A stretch of 64,000 nt of DNA, from the NCBI RefSeq assembly GCF_014646195.1, contig NZ_BMMZ01000003.1, forward strand, positions 186,001-250,000, in the 5' to 3' direction. Each line of letters starts with the position of its first letter. Positions within the stretch are counted from its first letter, which is position 1. The position numbers and the translations under genes were made by a program. The notes under the pieces were generated by a model, which was given only the letters and a program-made list of their open reading frames with translations, did not search any database and had not been told where the DNA came from. Positions 17,812-25,860 of the stretch are shown here, in pieces. Source of the DNA: Microlunatus endophyticus (GTDB lineage Bacteria > Actinomycetota > Actinomycetes > Propionibacteriales > Propionibacteriaceae).

Positions 17812-18801
17812 TCAGCCGTAGGTCGGTTCGTCGCTGAACAGGCTGCTCACCGATTGGCCCGAGGTGATCCGCCGTACGGCCTCAGCGAACAGCGGGGCGA
17901 CCGAGCGGACCGAGATGTTCGGCAGCCGCTTCTCCGGCGCCAGCGGCACGGTGTTGGTGATCACGATCTCGTCGATATCCGCCTCGGCCCCCAGCCGCTC
18001 GATCGCCGGGCCGGTGAACAGTCCATGGGTGCAGGCCAGCGAGATCCGCCGCGCCCCTTGGCTGCGCACCAACCGCAACAGCTCAACGGTCGAGGCCGCG
18101 GTCGCGATCTCGTCGTCGAAGACGATCACGTTCTTGTCCTGCACGTCGCCGACGATGCTCTCGATCACGACCTTGTCGTCGGCCAGCCGCCGCTTGTTCC
18201 CGGCGGCGACCGTCAGGTCGAGCTTGCGCGCCAGCTGGGTCGCGACCTTGGCGTTGCCGAGATCCGGCGAGACGATCACCGTGTTGGTCAGGTCGCGCTG
18301 CTTGAAGTGCTCGGCCAACTCGTGCACGGCGTTCAGATGATCGACCGGGATCGAGAAGAAGCCGTGCACCTGCGGCGCGTGCAGCGCCATCGTCACCACC
18401 CGGGTGGCACCGGCGGTGGCGATCATGTCGGCGACCAGCCGGCCGCCGATCGAGATCCGCGGCGCGTCCTTCTTGTCGGATCGGGCGTACGCGTAGTGCG
18501 GGATCACGGCGGTGATGTGGGCCGCCGAGGCGCCCCGGGCGGCATCCAGCATCAGGCACAGCTCGACCAGATGCTCCTGCACCGGCGGCACCAGCGGCTG
18601 GACGATGAAGACGTCCCGCTGGCGGCAGTTGGACCTCAACTGGACCTGAAGGCAGTCGTTGCTGAACCGGGTGGTCCGGCTCGGCGACAACTCGATGCCC
18701 AGGATGTCGCACATCTCCTGGGCGAATTCGGGATGCGCGGAACCGGTGAACACGGTGATATCGCGGAGGGCACGGTCGCTGTCGACGCCGTCACTGAGCA
18801 C
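17812..18801 (-). CDS. prs: Ribose-phosphate pyrophosphokinase paralogue
   Basis: Makes PRPP from ribose 5-phosphate and ATP for nucleotide, His and Trp synthesis. 329 residues with the PrsA layout: FTGSAHPEFAQ at the N-terminus, the HYAYARSDKK segment, NKRR in the flexible loop, and the ribose-phosphate loop near residue 225. That loop reads FDDEIATAAST, where the canonical enzyme has DDMIDTAGT, and the first ATP-site region is also divergent. The gene stands alone and is not beside glmU, where the main actinobacterial prs usually lies. I therefore read it as a second, divergent PRPP synthetase (inference). Confidence 0.85.
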   Translation of the reverse strand: MLSDGVDSDRALRDITVFTGSAHPEFAQEMCDILGIELSPSRTTRFSNDCLQVQLRSNCRQRDVFIVQPLVPPVQEHLVELCLMLDAARGASAAHITAVIPHYAYARSDKKDAPRISIGGRLVADMIATAGATRVVTMALHAPQVHGFFSIPVDHLNAVHELAEHFKQRDLTNTVIVSPDLGNAKVATQLARKLDLTVAAGNKRRLADDKVVIESIVGDVQDKNVIVFDDEIATAASTVELLRLVRSQGARRISLACTHGLFTGPAIERLGAEADIDEIVITNTVPLAPEKRLPNISVRSVAPLFAEAVRRITSGQSVSSLFSDEPTYG

Positions 18802-18847
18802 GCCCTCACTCTATCGACGCCCTATCGACTGCCCCACATCGCGCGGC

Positions 18848-19447
18848 TCAGCAGGGATCGGCAGGGTCGTTCCTGCAGTCGCTCCTGCAGCCGGTCTCGC
18901 GATCGAGCCGGGCGCCGATCCGCGCGACGATGGTCTCGCTGATCGCCCCGAGCTGCTGAAGCTGATCCCGGTCGAGCGCATCGACGACCAGCTCTCGGGC
19001 GGCCGCGACGTGGCTGGGCGCGGCCCGGACCAGCAACGCGTACCCCTCGTCGGTGAGAATCGCATTGGTGTAGCGGCCATCGGTCCGGTCAGGCTCGCGG
19101 CGCACCAGCCCGCGCCGCTCGAGCCGCGTCATGACATGGGAGAGCCGGGACAGCTCCGCATAGGCGAAGATCGCCAGCTGGCTCATCCGCATGGTCCGCT
19201 CCGGCGCGTCGGAGAGACCTGCGAGCACGTAGTACTCGACGAAGCTGAGTCCCGAGTCGCGTTGCAACTGGGACTCCAGGGCTGTCGGCAGCCGCGCGAT
19301 CAGCAGCGTGAAGGCCCGCCAGACCTGCAACTCCTCGGCATTGAGCCAGTTCGGCTCGGCCGGCGGGCCGGCGACTGACGGCTCGCCGGACCCGCTCGCA
19401 TCGACCCCCGTCGCGCCATCCGCCGGGGCGTCGGCTTCGGTGGACAT
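18848..19447 (-). CDS. MarR-family transcriptional regulator
   Basis: 199 residues. A disordered Ala/Gly/Pro-rich N-terminal tail of about 35 residues precedes a winged helix-turn-helix: LSFVEYYVLAGLSDAP, MSQLAIFAYAELSRLSHVMTRLERRGLV, and the wing REPDRTDGRYTNAILTDEG. MarR dimers usually repress a divergent gene and release DNA on ligand binding or oxidation. It is divergent from an NADPH-FMN reductase, and the 155-bp gap holds two copies of a likely operator. ATG at 19447; an upstream extension is possible but would run across the operators. Confidence 0.88.
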   Translation of the reverse strand: MSTEADAPADGATGVDASGSGEPSVAGPPAEPNWLNAEELQVWRAFTLLIARLPTALESQLQRDSGLSFVEYYVLAGLSDAPERTMRMSQLAIFAYAELSRLSHVMTRLERRGLVRREPDRTDGRYTNAILTDEGYALLVRAAPSHVAAARELVVDALDRDQLQQLGAISETIVARIGARLDRETGCRSDCRNDPADPC

Positions 19448-19512
19448 GACGCCAACCCTATGCCCTCGTCGCTGGGCCTGTCGGCGGGAATCAGGATCCG
19501 CAACCGGCCTTA

Positions 19513-19557
19513 CTTGAAGGTTCATGTGAACTAGTCTACGCTTCTCTTGAAGGTTCA
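19513..19557. promoter_or_regulatory. Duplicated MarR operator, CTTGAAGGTTCA
   Basis: The 12-mer CTTGAAGGTTCA occurs at 19513-19524 and 19545-19556, 32 bp apart (about three helical turns). Each contains the inverted pair TTGAA-GG-TTCAW; the first also overlaps GTTCA-TG-TGAAC (19520-19531). Their place between the MarR gene and the reductase makes them likely MarR binding sites. Confidence 0.7.
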
Positions 19558-19602
19558 AGTTCATTGGTACGCAGCCCGATCCGGGCTCGAAAGGAATCAC
19601 TC

Positions 19603-20172
19603 GTGAGTGACCTGAAAATCGCCATCATCCTGGGCAGCACTCGCCCGGGCCGCAACGGCAAGGCCGTCGCCGACTGGGTGCTGGAGAAGGCTTCCGCCCG
19701 CACCGGCGCCGACTACGAGCTGGTCGATCTCGCCGACTACCCGCTCCCGCATCTGGACGAGGCGATCCCACCGTCGTTCGGCCAGTACCAGAACGACCAC
19801 ACCAAAGCCTGGGCAGAGAAGATCGCCGGCTTCGACGGCTTCATCTTCGTGACCCCGGAGTACAACCACTCCACCTCGGCGGTCCTGAAGAATGCGATCG
19901 ACTTCCTCTACGCCGAGTGGAACAACAAGGCCGCAGCCTTCGTCAGCTACGGCTCGCTGGGTGGCGCCCGCGCCATCGAGCACCTGCGTGGCGTCGCGTC
20001 CGAGCTGCAGATCGCTCACGTACGCCAGCAGCTGTCCTTCTCGCTGTTCACCGACTTCGAGAACTTCTCCGAGTTCAAGCCGGGCCCGCAGCACGAGGAA
20101 TCCGCCAAGGTGCTCTTCGATCAGCTGGAGGCCTGGACCGCTGCCCTGAAGCCGGTCCGCGCCGCCGCCTGA
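19603..20172 (+). CDS. NADPH-dependent FMN reductase
   Basis: 189-residue flavodoxin-fold protein of the FMN_red family. The FMN phosphate loop is LGSTRPGRNGKAVADW near residue 10, the second flavin loop is TPEYNHSTSAVLKNAIDFL, and SYGSLGGARAIEHLR forms the third. Such enzymes reduce FMN or quinones with NADPH, often in oxidative-stress or xenobiotic responses. GTG at 19603 follows AAAGGAAT. It is controlled most likely by the divergent MarR protein and ends in a strong terminator. Substrate not determinable. Confidence 0.9.
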   Translation: MSDLKIAIILGSTRPGRNGKAVADWVLEKASARTGADYELVDLADYPLPHLDEAIPPSFGQYQNDHTKAWAEKIAGFDGFIFVTPEYNHSTSAVLKNAIDFLYAEWNNKAAAFVSYGSLGGARAIEHLRGVASELQIAHVRQQLSFSLFTDFENFSEFKPGPQHEESAKVLFDQLEAWTAALKPVRAAA

Positions 20173-20195
20173 GCAAGATCGTCTCGATCAAGCAG

Positions 20196-20233
20196 CTGCA
20201 CCCCGTTTCGTACGGATCGGGGTGCAGTTTTTT
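20196..20233 (+). terminator. Rho-independent terminator of the FMN reductase gene
   Basis: Perfect 10-bp stem CTGCACCCCG (20196-20205) and CGGGGTGCAG (20218-20227), 12-base loop, followed by six T residues (20228-20233). It may also stop regX3 transcription from the other side. Confidence 0.93.
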
Positions 20234-20254
20234 CTTGTGCAGAAGGTTTCCCGG

Positions 20255-20932
20255 CTACCCTTCGAACTTGTAGCCGAGACCTCGTACGGTGACCAGGAAC
20301 CGGGGATTGGCCGGATCGGGTTCGATCTTGGTCCGCAACCGCTTGACGTGTACGTCGAGGGTCTTGGTGTCACCGACGTAGTCGGCACCCCAGATCCGAT
20401 CGATCAGCTGCCCCCGGGTCATCACCCGGCCGGCGTTGCGCAGCAGCATCTCCAGCAGTTCGAATTCCTTCAACGCCAGCTTGACGCGCTCGCCGTTGAC
20501 CGACACCTCGTGCCGCTCGACGTCCATCCGTACGCCCGCCGACTCGACCACATCGGGCAACAGTTCGACGTCCTGGCCACGCCGCAGGACGGCCCGGATC
20601 CGGGCCACCAGCTCGCGGTGGCTGAACGGCTTGGTGACGTAGTCATCGGCACCGAGCTCGAGCCCGACCACCTTGTCGACCTCGGAATCGCGGGCGGTGA
20701 CCATGATCACCGGGACCGCGGCCCTGGCCCGCAACTGTCGGCACACCTCAGTGCCGGGCAGTCCCGGCATCATCAGGTCCAGCAGCACGATGTCGGCGCC
20801 CACGCGGTCGAATTCGGCAAGGCCCTGGCTGCCGTCGGCGGCCTCGACCACCTCGAAGCCCTCCTTGCGGAGCATGTAGGACGTGGCTTCGCGATAGGAC
20901 TCTTCGTCCTCAATCACCAGCACACGGGTCAT
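20255..20932 (-). CDS. regX3: Response regulator RegX3, OmpR/PhoB class
   Basis: 225 residues. The receiver domain has the acidic pocket VIEDEES, the phosphoacceptor Asp in LLDLMMPG (near 52), the Thr in VTARDS and the Lys in VTKPFS. The C-terminal winged helix ends in TVRGLGYKFEG. It controls phosphate-starvation genes together with SenX3, binding PHO-box repeats. The gene overlaps senX3 by 4 bp, and two PHO-box-like sites occur in the regulon here. Assignment as RegX3 rests on SenX3, PhoU and Pst context. Confidence 0.93.
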   Translation of the reverse strand: MTRVLVIEDEESYREATSYMLRKEGFEVVEAADGSQGLAEFDRVGADIVLLDLMMPGLPGTEVCRQLRARAAVPVIMVTARDSEVDKVVGLELGADDYVTKPFSHRELVARIRAVLRRGQDVELLPDVVESAGVRMDVERHEVSVNGERVKLALKEFELLEMLLRNAGRVMTRGQLIDRIWGADYVGDTKTLDVHVKRLRTKIEPDPANPRFLVTVRGLGYKFEG

Positions 20933-22314
20933 CTGACGATCTCCTGGGGTTGTGTTGTACGGCTGTGGGCCGGCTCCGCATCGATGGGGTCCCGGCAGTC
21001 ACGGGTCGAGTGGTCCGGCGCGGTCTGCGCGGTCGTCGATCCGGTGCTGTGGTCAACGTCAAGGTCATGCTCGCGGTCACGGCCCAGATCGCGGCCCGGA
21101 TCAAGCTCGGGATCGAGATCCCGGCCGGTCTGAGGGTCGGCGTGAGGGCCGAGGTCGGGGTCGAGATCGGCGGCCGAACCGGCCGTGACCGGCAGGTTGA
21201 TGGTGAAGGTCGAGCCCTGCCCGAGCTGGCTCCAGACCGAGACGTCGCCGCCATGGGAGGCGGCGATGTGCTTGACGATCGCCAGGCCGAGCCCGGTGCC
21301 GCCGTTGGCCCGGCTGCGGCCGAAGTCCACGCGGTAGAAGCGCTCGAAGATCCGTTCCAGATCGGAACGGGAGATGCCGATGCCGTTGTCGGAGACGGTG
21401 ATCTCGACCGCCTCGACACCGCCCCGGCTGACCCGGGACGCGGCGACCGCCACCCGGGCGCCGGTGTCGGAATAGATGATCGCGTTCTCGACCAGATTGC
21501 CCACCGCGACGATCAGTTGGTCGCGACTGCCGGCTACCTTGCACCCGCGCTCGCCACCGACGGTCACTGCGATGTCGCGTCGCTCCGCGTCGACGCGGCA
21601 GCGGTCGATCGCGGTCTGGACGACGTCGTCGATGTCGACCGGTTCGGTATTGGCCAGCGGGTCGTCGGCCTGCAGCCGGGAGAGATCGATGATCTGCTGG
21701 ACCAGATCGCTGAGCCGCTGGGACTCCACCGACAGCCGGGCTGCGAACCGGTGCACGGCCTGCGGGTCGTCGGCCGCGCCCTCCAGCGCCTCGGCGAGCA
21801 ACGCAACCGCACCGATCGGCGTCTTGAGCTCGTGGCTGACATTGGCCACGAAATCGCGCCGGGTCGCCTCCACCCGACGCGCCGCCGTGAGGTCCTCGGC
21901 GACGATCACGACCAGGCCGTCCCCCAGCGGCGCCACCCGAGCACTGATCACGACCTCGACACTGCCGGTCCCGCCGCGCTTGAACTCCAACTCCGCGCTG
22001 CGGATCTCGCCGTCCTCGCGGACATCGCGGACCATCTTCACCAGCGGCGGCGCCAGCAGCCGGCTGCCGCGCACCAGGCCGAGAGCCCGGGCCTGCGGCG
22101 TTGACTCAAGGATCGCTCCGTCCGACCCGACCAGAACGGCCGAGGAACTCAACGCCGACAGCACGTCCGAGACTCCGGCGGGCACCCGCTCAGCGACCTG
22201 GTCGGGATCGTCGGCCTCAGAGTCATGGACCCGCCGGCGGGTGAGCAGCCAGACGACGAGGCTGCCGACCAGCAGGCCGGCGACCAGCGCCAAGCCGACA
22301 GCTCCCGCGTTCAC
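20929..22314 (-). CDS. senX3: Sensor histidine kinase SenX3 with acidic C-terminal tail
   Basis: 461 residues. One N-terminal membrane segment (residues 4-25), then a PAS-like domain (about 45-140), a HisKA domain with the phospho-His in DFVANVSHELKTPIGAV (near 160), and a HATPase domain with NLVENAIIYSD, ERIFERFYRVD and GGTGLGLAIVKHIA. It phosphorylates RegX3 and is normally held in check by PhoU and Pst. Odd: after residue 375 an extra tail of about 80 residues alternates Asp with Leu, Pro, Arg and His and is not part of the kinase fold. Mycobacterial SenX3 is shorter. Confidence 0.93.
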   Translation of the reverse strand: MNAGAVGLALVAGLLVGSLVVWLLTRRRVHDSEADDPDQVAERVPAGVSDVLSALSSSAVLVGSDGAILESTPQARALGLVRGSRLLAPPLVKMVRDVREDGEIRSAELEFKRGGTGSVEVVISARVAPLGDGLVVIVAEDLTAARRVEATRRDFVANVSHELKTPIGAVALLAEALEGAADDPQAVHRFAARLSVESQRLSDLVQQIIDLSRLQADDPLANTEPVDIDDVVQTAIDRCRVDAERRDIAVTVGGERGCKVAGSRDQLIVAVGNLVENAIIYSDTGARVAVAASRVSRGGVEAVEITVSDNGIGISRSDLERIFERFYRVDFGRSRANGGTGLGLAIVKHIAASHGGDVSVWSQLGQGSTFTINLPVTAGSAADLDPDLGPHADPQTGRDLDPELDPGRDLGRDREHDLDVDHSTGSTTAQTAPDHSTRDCRDPIDAEPAHSRTTQPQEIVR

Positions 22315-22654
22315 ACGCTCGATACTAAACCGATATCCATAGGTCCCCGGGACGCCGAACTCCTCCCCGACCGGGATCGAAATCCAGGGTTCCGGAACTG
22401 TTTACGCGCCGTTCATGAGGTGCGACGGGGGTGGTACGGGCCGGGCCTAAACTGCGGTGCACCGGACGTGTGGGGCTGCAGCGTCCGGGTAATGCGGATA
22501 TCGACCGGTCGGTAGCGGCTCATCGCAACCCGTTACGCGTGCGCGAAGAGTTTCGTCGGGTCGTTGTCGGGTTGTCGTCGGGTCGATATCAGGTCGATGA
22601 TGTCAGGTGCGGATGAGCGCGTGAGACTCGCGCGCGGCAGGGATGAGGCGGTTC
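22315..22654. other. 340-bp divergent promoter region senX3/phoU
   Basis: Apart from the PHO-box repeat there is a run of GTCGGGT-type short repeats near 22555-22595 (CGTCGGGTCGTTGTCGGGTTGTCGTCGGGTC-like, GTCGGGT three times). No gene with a proper start is visible. Confidence 0.5.
22400..22421. promoter_or_regulatory. PHO-box-like direct repeat between senX3 and phoU
   Basis: GTTTACGCGCC (22400-22410) and GTTCATGAGGT (22411-22421) form adjacent 11-bp direct repeats matching the actinobacterial PHO-box form GTTCAYC plus four bases. The site lies 86 bp before senX3 and 234 bp before phoU, and could serve autoregulation of the RegX3 system. Confidence 0.6.
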
Positions 22655-23368
22655 ATGCGGGACTCCTATCAGGAGGAACTCAATGAGGTGCTCGGGGACC
22701 TCGTCGGGGTTGCCGGTGCCGTGTCGGTCTCGGTGCGCAACGCGACCCGGGCACTGCTCGACGCCGATATCCATCTCGCCGAAGGCGTGATCAGCGGCGA
22801 CAGCCAGATCGATGCCGCATGCTCGGGAGTCGAGGATCACGCATTCTCGCTGCTGGCACTGCAAGCTCCCGTCGCCGGTGAACTGCGGATGATGGTGGCG
22901 ACCCTGCGAATGGTCTCCGAGTTGGAGCGCACCGGCGATCTCGCTGCCCATATCGCCAAGATCGCCCGGATGCGCTATCCGGAGAGCGCGGTGCCGGACG
23001 GCCTGCGAGCGAATTTCGTCCGGATGGGCGAGGTCGCCCAGAAGATCGTCACCATCGCCGGCCAGGCGCTGAAGGAGCGCGATGTCGCTCTGGCGCGGGA
23101 CCTGCTGGAGCAGGACCAGGAGATGGACGATCTGCGCCGATCACAATTCCGTACGCTGCTGGGCACCGATTGGCCGTACGGGGTGGAGGCGGCCGTCGAC
23201 GTCGCCCTGCTCGGTCGCTACTTCGAGCGGATCGCTGATCACGCGGTCTCCTTGGCCCGCCGGGTCGTGTTCGTCGTGACCGGCGAATATCCCGACGAGG
23301 ATGTCTGGGCCCAGGCCGACCGGGAGCCGGCCGGCCACAGCTGGCCGGTCACGCCGGCCACTCACTGA
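22655..23368 (+). CDS. phoU: Phosphate signalling protein PhoU
   Basis: 237 residues, two repeats of a three-helix bundle. The metal-binding motifs are represented by ERTGDLAAHIAKIA in the first repeat and ERIADHAVSLARRV in the second, matching the E(R)xxDHaxNIa pattern of PhoU. It links the Pst transporter to SenX3 and represses the regulon when phosphate is plentiful. Start at 22655 (MRDSYQEEL) fits the family N-terminus better than the ATG at 22643, which has a ribosome-binding site too close. Confidence 0.94.
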   Translation: MRDSYQEELNEVLGDLVGVAGAVSVSVRNATRALLDADIHLAEGVISGDSQIDAACSGVEDHAFSLLALQAPVAGELRMMVATLRMVSELERTGDLAAHIAKIARMRYPESAVPDGLRANFVRMGEVAQKIVTIAGQALKERDVALARDLLEQDQEMDDLRRSQFRTLLGTDWPYGVEAAVDVALLGRYFERIADHAVSLARRVVFVVTGEYPDEDVWAQADREPAGHSWPVTPATH

Positions 23369-23524
23369 GCAGATAGCCACCGGGCCGGGATCTGCGGCTC
23401 CCGGGAGACGCAGCCGGAGCCGTACGACTTCGGCGTCTCGGGATCGAGGCATGCCCGGCGACAGACCTCGTTCACCTGCCGACCATCTCGACGGCGCGCA
23501 ATGCTCATCGCGAGACCTTCCCGC

Positions 23525-23546
23525 ATTCAACTGCCGTTAACCTGAC
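23525..23546 (+). promoter_or_regulatory. PHO-box-like direct repeat upstream of pstS
   Basis: ATTCAACTGCC (23525-23535) and GTTAACCTGAC (23536-23546) are adjacent 11-bp repeats of the PHO-box type; a further lone GTTCACCTGCC stands at 23470-23480. The repeat is about 120 bp before the pstS start, consistent with RegX3 activation of pstSCAB under phosphate limitation. Confidence 0.65.
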
Positions 23547-23667
23547 CCATCCCGATCCGCCATGTCGCCGACCTACGGTTCCCCGCAGAAACGTCAACCT
23601 GCGGGCCGTGCGCGCACCCAGCGCCATGTCCAACGGTCCCGCAGACCGAAGACAATTGAGGTGTCCC

Positions 23668-24798
23668 TTGAAGTTCAAGCGAATCATCATTCCGGCGCTC
23701 TTCGCCGCGACCGTCGGGCTCGCGGCATGTGGCGGAAACGACGCGTCGGGCGGGGCTTCGCCGAGCGGTTCGGCGCCGGCGGACTCGGCCTCCAGCCCCG
23801 CAGCCAGCAGTCCCGCCGCCGAGCTGAGCGGCAAGATCGCCGCCGGCGGTTCGTCGGCCCAGCAGGTCGCCCAGCAGGTTTGGCGGGCCGGCTTCAGCCA
23901 GACCAACGGTGGCGTGACCATCACCTACGACCCGGTCGGATCCGGTGACGGTCAGAAGAATTTCGTCAGCGGCGCGTACAAGTTCGCCGGCTCTGATTCG
24001 GCGATGGACGATGCCACCGTGGCCCAGGCCAAGTCGCAATGCGGTGGCGACCCGATCGAGTTCCCGGTCTACATCTCGCCGATCGCCGTCGCCTTCCACC
24101 TGGAGGGTGTCACCTCGCTCAACCTGGATGCCAACACCGTCGCCAAGATCTTCGCCGGCAAGATCACCAAGTGGAACGATCCGGCGATCACCCAGTTGAA
24201 TCCGGGGGTCAATCTGCCGTCCACCGCGATCTCGCCGGTGCACCGTTCGGACAGCTCGGGCACCACCTTCAACTTCACCGACTACCTGTCCAAAGCAGCT
24301 CCGAAGTCGTGGACGAAGCCGGCCAACACCGACTGGCCCACCACCAAGGGTGAGTCCGCCGAGGGCACCTCGGGCGTCGTCGGCGCCGCTCAGGGCGGCA
24401 ACGGCACCATCGCCTACATCGACGACTCGGGTGTGCACGGGACCAAGCTCAGCGTCGCCAAGATCAAGGTCGGCTCGAAGTTCGTGGCGCCGACCGCCGC
24501 AGGCGCCGCAGCAGCCCTCGAGTCCTCCAAGCAGATCAGCGGAACTCCGGCTTCGATCCTCACCTACGACCTGAACCGGACCACCACCGATCCGTCGGAG
24601 TATCCGATCTTCATGGCCTCCAACGAGATCGCCTGCCAGTCCTACAGCGACCCGTCGACCACTGCTATCGTCAAGGCTTGGCTCACCTACATCATCTCCG
24701 AGAACGGCCAGAAGGCCGCTGCCGCCAACGCCTACTCGGCCCCGCTCCCGTCGACAGTCGCCGCCAAGGAGCAGGCGATTATCGACCAGATGGGCTGA
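23668..24798 (+). CDS. pstS: Phosphate-binding lipoprotein PstS
   Basis: 376 residues from a TTG at 23668 preceded by TGAGGTG. Signal peptide with lipobox LAAC near residue 20, then a Ser/Ala/Pro-rich linker and the phosphate-binding domain. Ligand residues are in AGGSSAQQ, AGSDSAMDD and HRSDSSGTTFNFTDYL, which are typical PstS loops. Membrane-anchored high-affinity receptor of the PstSCAB importer. The longer frame from 23608 puts basic sequence in front of the signal peptide and is unlikely. A stable hairpin follows the gene. Confidence 0.94.
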   Translation: MKFKRIIIPALFAATVGLAACGGNDASGGASPSGSAPADSASSPAASSPAAELSGKIAAGGSSAQQVAQQVWRAGFSQTNGGVTITYDPVGSGDGQKNFVSGAYKFAGSDSAMDDATVAQAKSQCGGDPIEFPVYISPIAVAFHLEGVTSLNLDANTVAKIFAGKITKWNDPAITQLNPGVNLPSTAISPVHRSDSSGTTFNFTDYLSKAAPKSWTKPANTDWPTTKGESAEGTSGVVGAAQGGNGTIAYIDDSGVHGTKLSVAKIKVGSKFVAPTAAGAAAALESSKQISGTPASILTYDLNRTTTDPSEYPIFMASNEIACQSYSDPSTTAIVKAWLTYIISENGQKAAAANAYSAPLPSTVAAKEQAIIDQMG

Positions 24799-24814
24799 TC
24801 GCCGACAATTGGTC

Positions 24815-24847
24815 GAAGCGGCGGGTCGCTCAGGGACCCGCCGCTTC
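24815..24847 (+). terminator. Intercistronic hairpin between pstS and pstC
   Basis: Perfect 13-bp stem GAAGCGGCGGGTC (24815-24827) and GACCCGCCGCTTC (24835-24847) with a 7-base loop and no U-run. It probably protects pstS mRNA or causes partial termination, giving more PstS than permease. Confidence 0.8.
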
Positions 24848-24882
24848 CGGCACATTGAGAACATGTGATCAGGAGCCCAGCT

Positions 24883-25860
24883 GTGAGCGTCACCAGGGAG
24901 CGTCCTCCCATCGTTGAGGAACCCGGATCCGACCCGTTCGTTGCGTCGAGCCGACGGCGCCGCGCCATCGGCGACCGGATCTTCTCGTCGACCGCCCTGG
25001 CGGCCGGACTGACCATCCTGATCGCCCTGGCGGCGGTCTTCATCTTCCTCATCTCCCAGGGAGCACGTGGCTTCCACGCCGATCCCGAGGTCTACCAGCC
25101 GGCCGCGAACAACTTCTTCTCCTACGCCGCCAAACTGCTCTTCGGCACCGCGCTGTCGTCGCTGCTGGCGATGATCATCGCCGTGCCCTTCGCCATCGGG
25201 CTGGCCTTGTTCATCTCCCACTACGCACCCCGCAGGATCGCCGTACCGGTGGCGTACGTGATCGACATCCTGGCCGCAGTCCCCTCGGTGATCTACGGCC
25301 TGTGGGGAGCCCGGACGCTGGCTCCGGCCAGCCACGGCCTGCAGACCTGGCTCAACGCCCATCTCGGCTGGATCCCGCTGTTCGGTGGCCAGATCTCGGC
25401 CACCGGCCGGACCATGCTGATCGCGGCCATCGTGCTGGCGATCATGGTGCTGCCGATCAGTACCGCGATCTGCCGCGAGGTCTTCCAACGCACCCCCAAA
25501 CTGCTGGAGGAGGCGGCGCTGGGCCTGGGAGCGACCCGCTGGGAGATGATCAGGTACGCCGTCTTCCCGCACGCCCGCTCCGGCATGGTCGCCGGCATGA
25601 TGCTGGGTCTGGGACGCGCACTCGGCGAGACGATGGCGGTTGCGATGGTGCTCAGCGCCAGCCCGCAGGTCACCTTCAAGCTGTTGACCAGCGACAACCC
25701 GGCCACCATCGCATCCAACATCGCCGCGAACTACCAGGCCGAGGACGTCCGGATCCAGACGGTGCTGATCGCCACCGGCCTGGTGTTGTTCGTCTTCACG
25801 TTCCTGGTCAACTTCGTCGCCCGGGCGATCGTCGCCCGTAGTGAGAGAAGATTCGCATGA
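24883..25860 (+). CDS. pstC: Phosphate ABC transporter permease PstC
   Basis: 325 residues, membrane subunit. A cytoplasmic N-terminus with an Arg cluster (RRRRAIGDR) leads to six membrane segments; the EAA loop reads EEAALGLGATRWEMIRYAVF. The GTG at 24883 has AGGAG 7 bases upstream and is preferred to the GTG at 24865. The stop overlaps pstA by 4 bp. Confidence 0.94.
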   Translation: MSVTRERPPIVEEPGSDPFVASSRRRRAIGDRIFSSTALAAGLTILIALAAVFIFLISQGARGFHADPEVYQPAANNFFSYAAKLLFGTALSSLLAMIIAVPFAIGLALFISHYAPRRIAVPVAYVIDILAAVPSVIYGLWGARTLAPASHGLQTWLNAHLGWIPLFGGQISATGRTMLIAAIVLAIMVLPISTAICREVFQRTPKLLEEAALGLGATRWEMIRYAVFPHARSGMVAGMMLGLGRALGETMAVAMVLSASPQVTFKLLTSDNPATIASNIAANYQAEDVRIQTVLIATGLVLFVFTFLVNFVARAIVARSERRFA

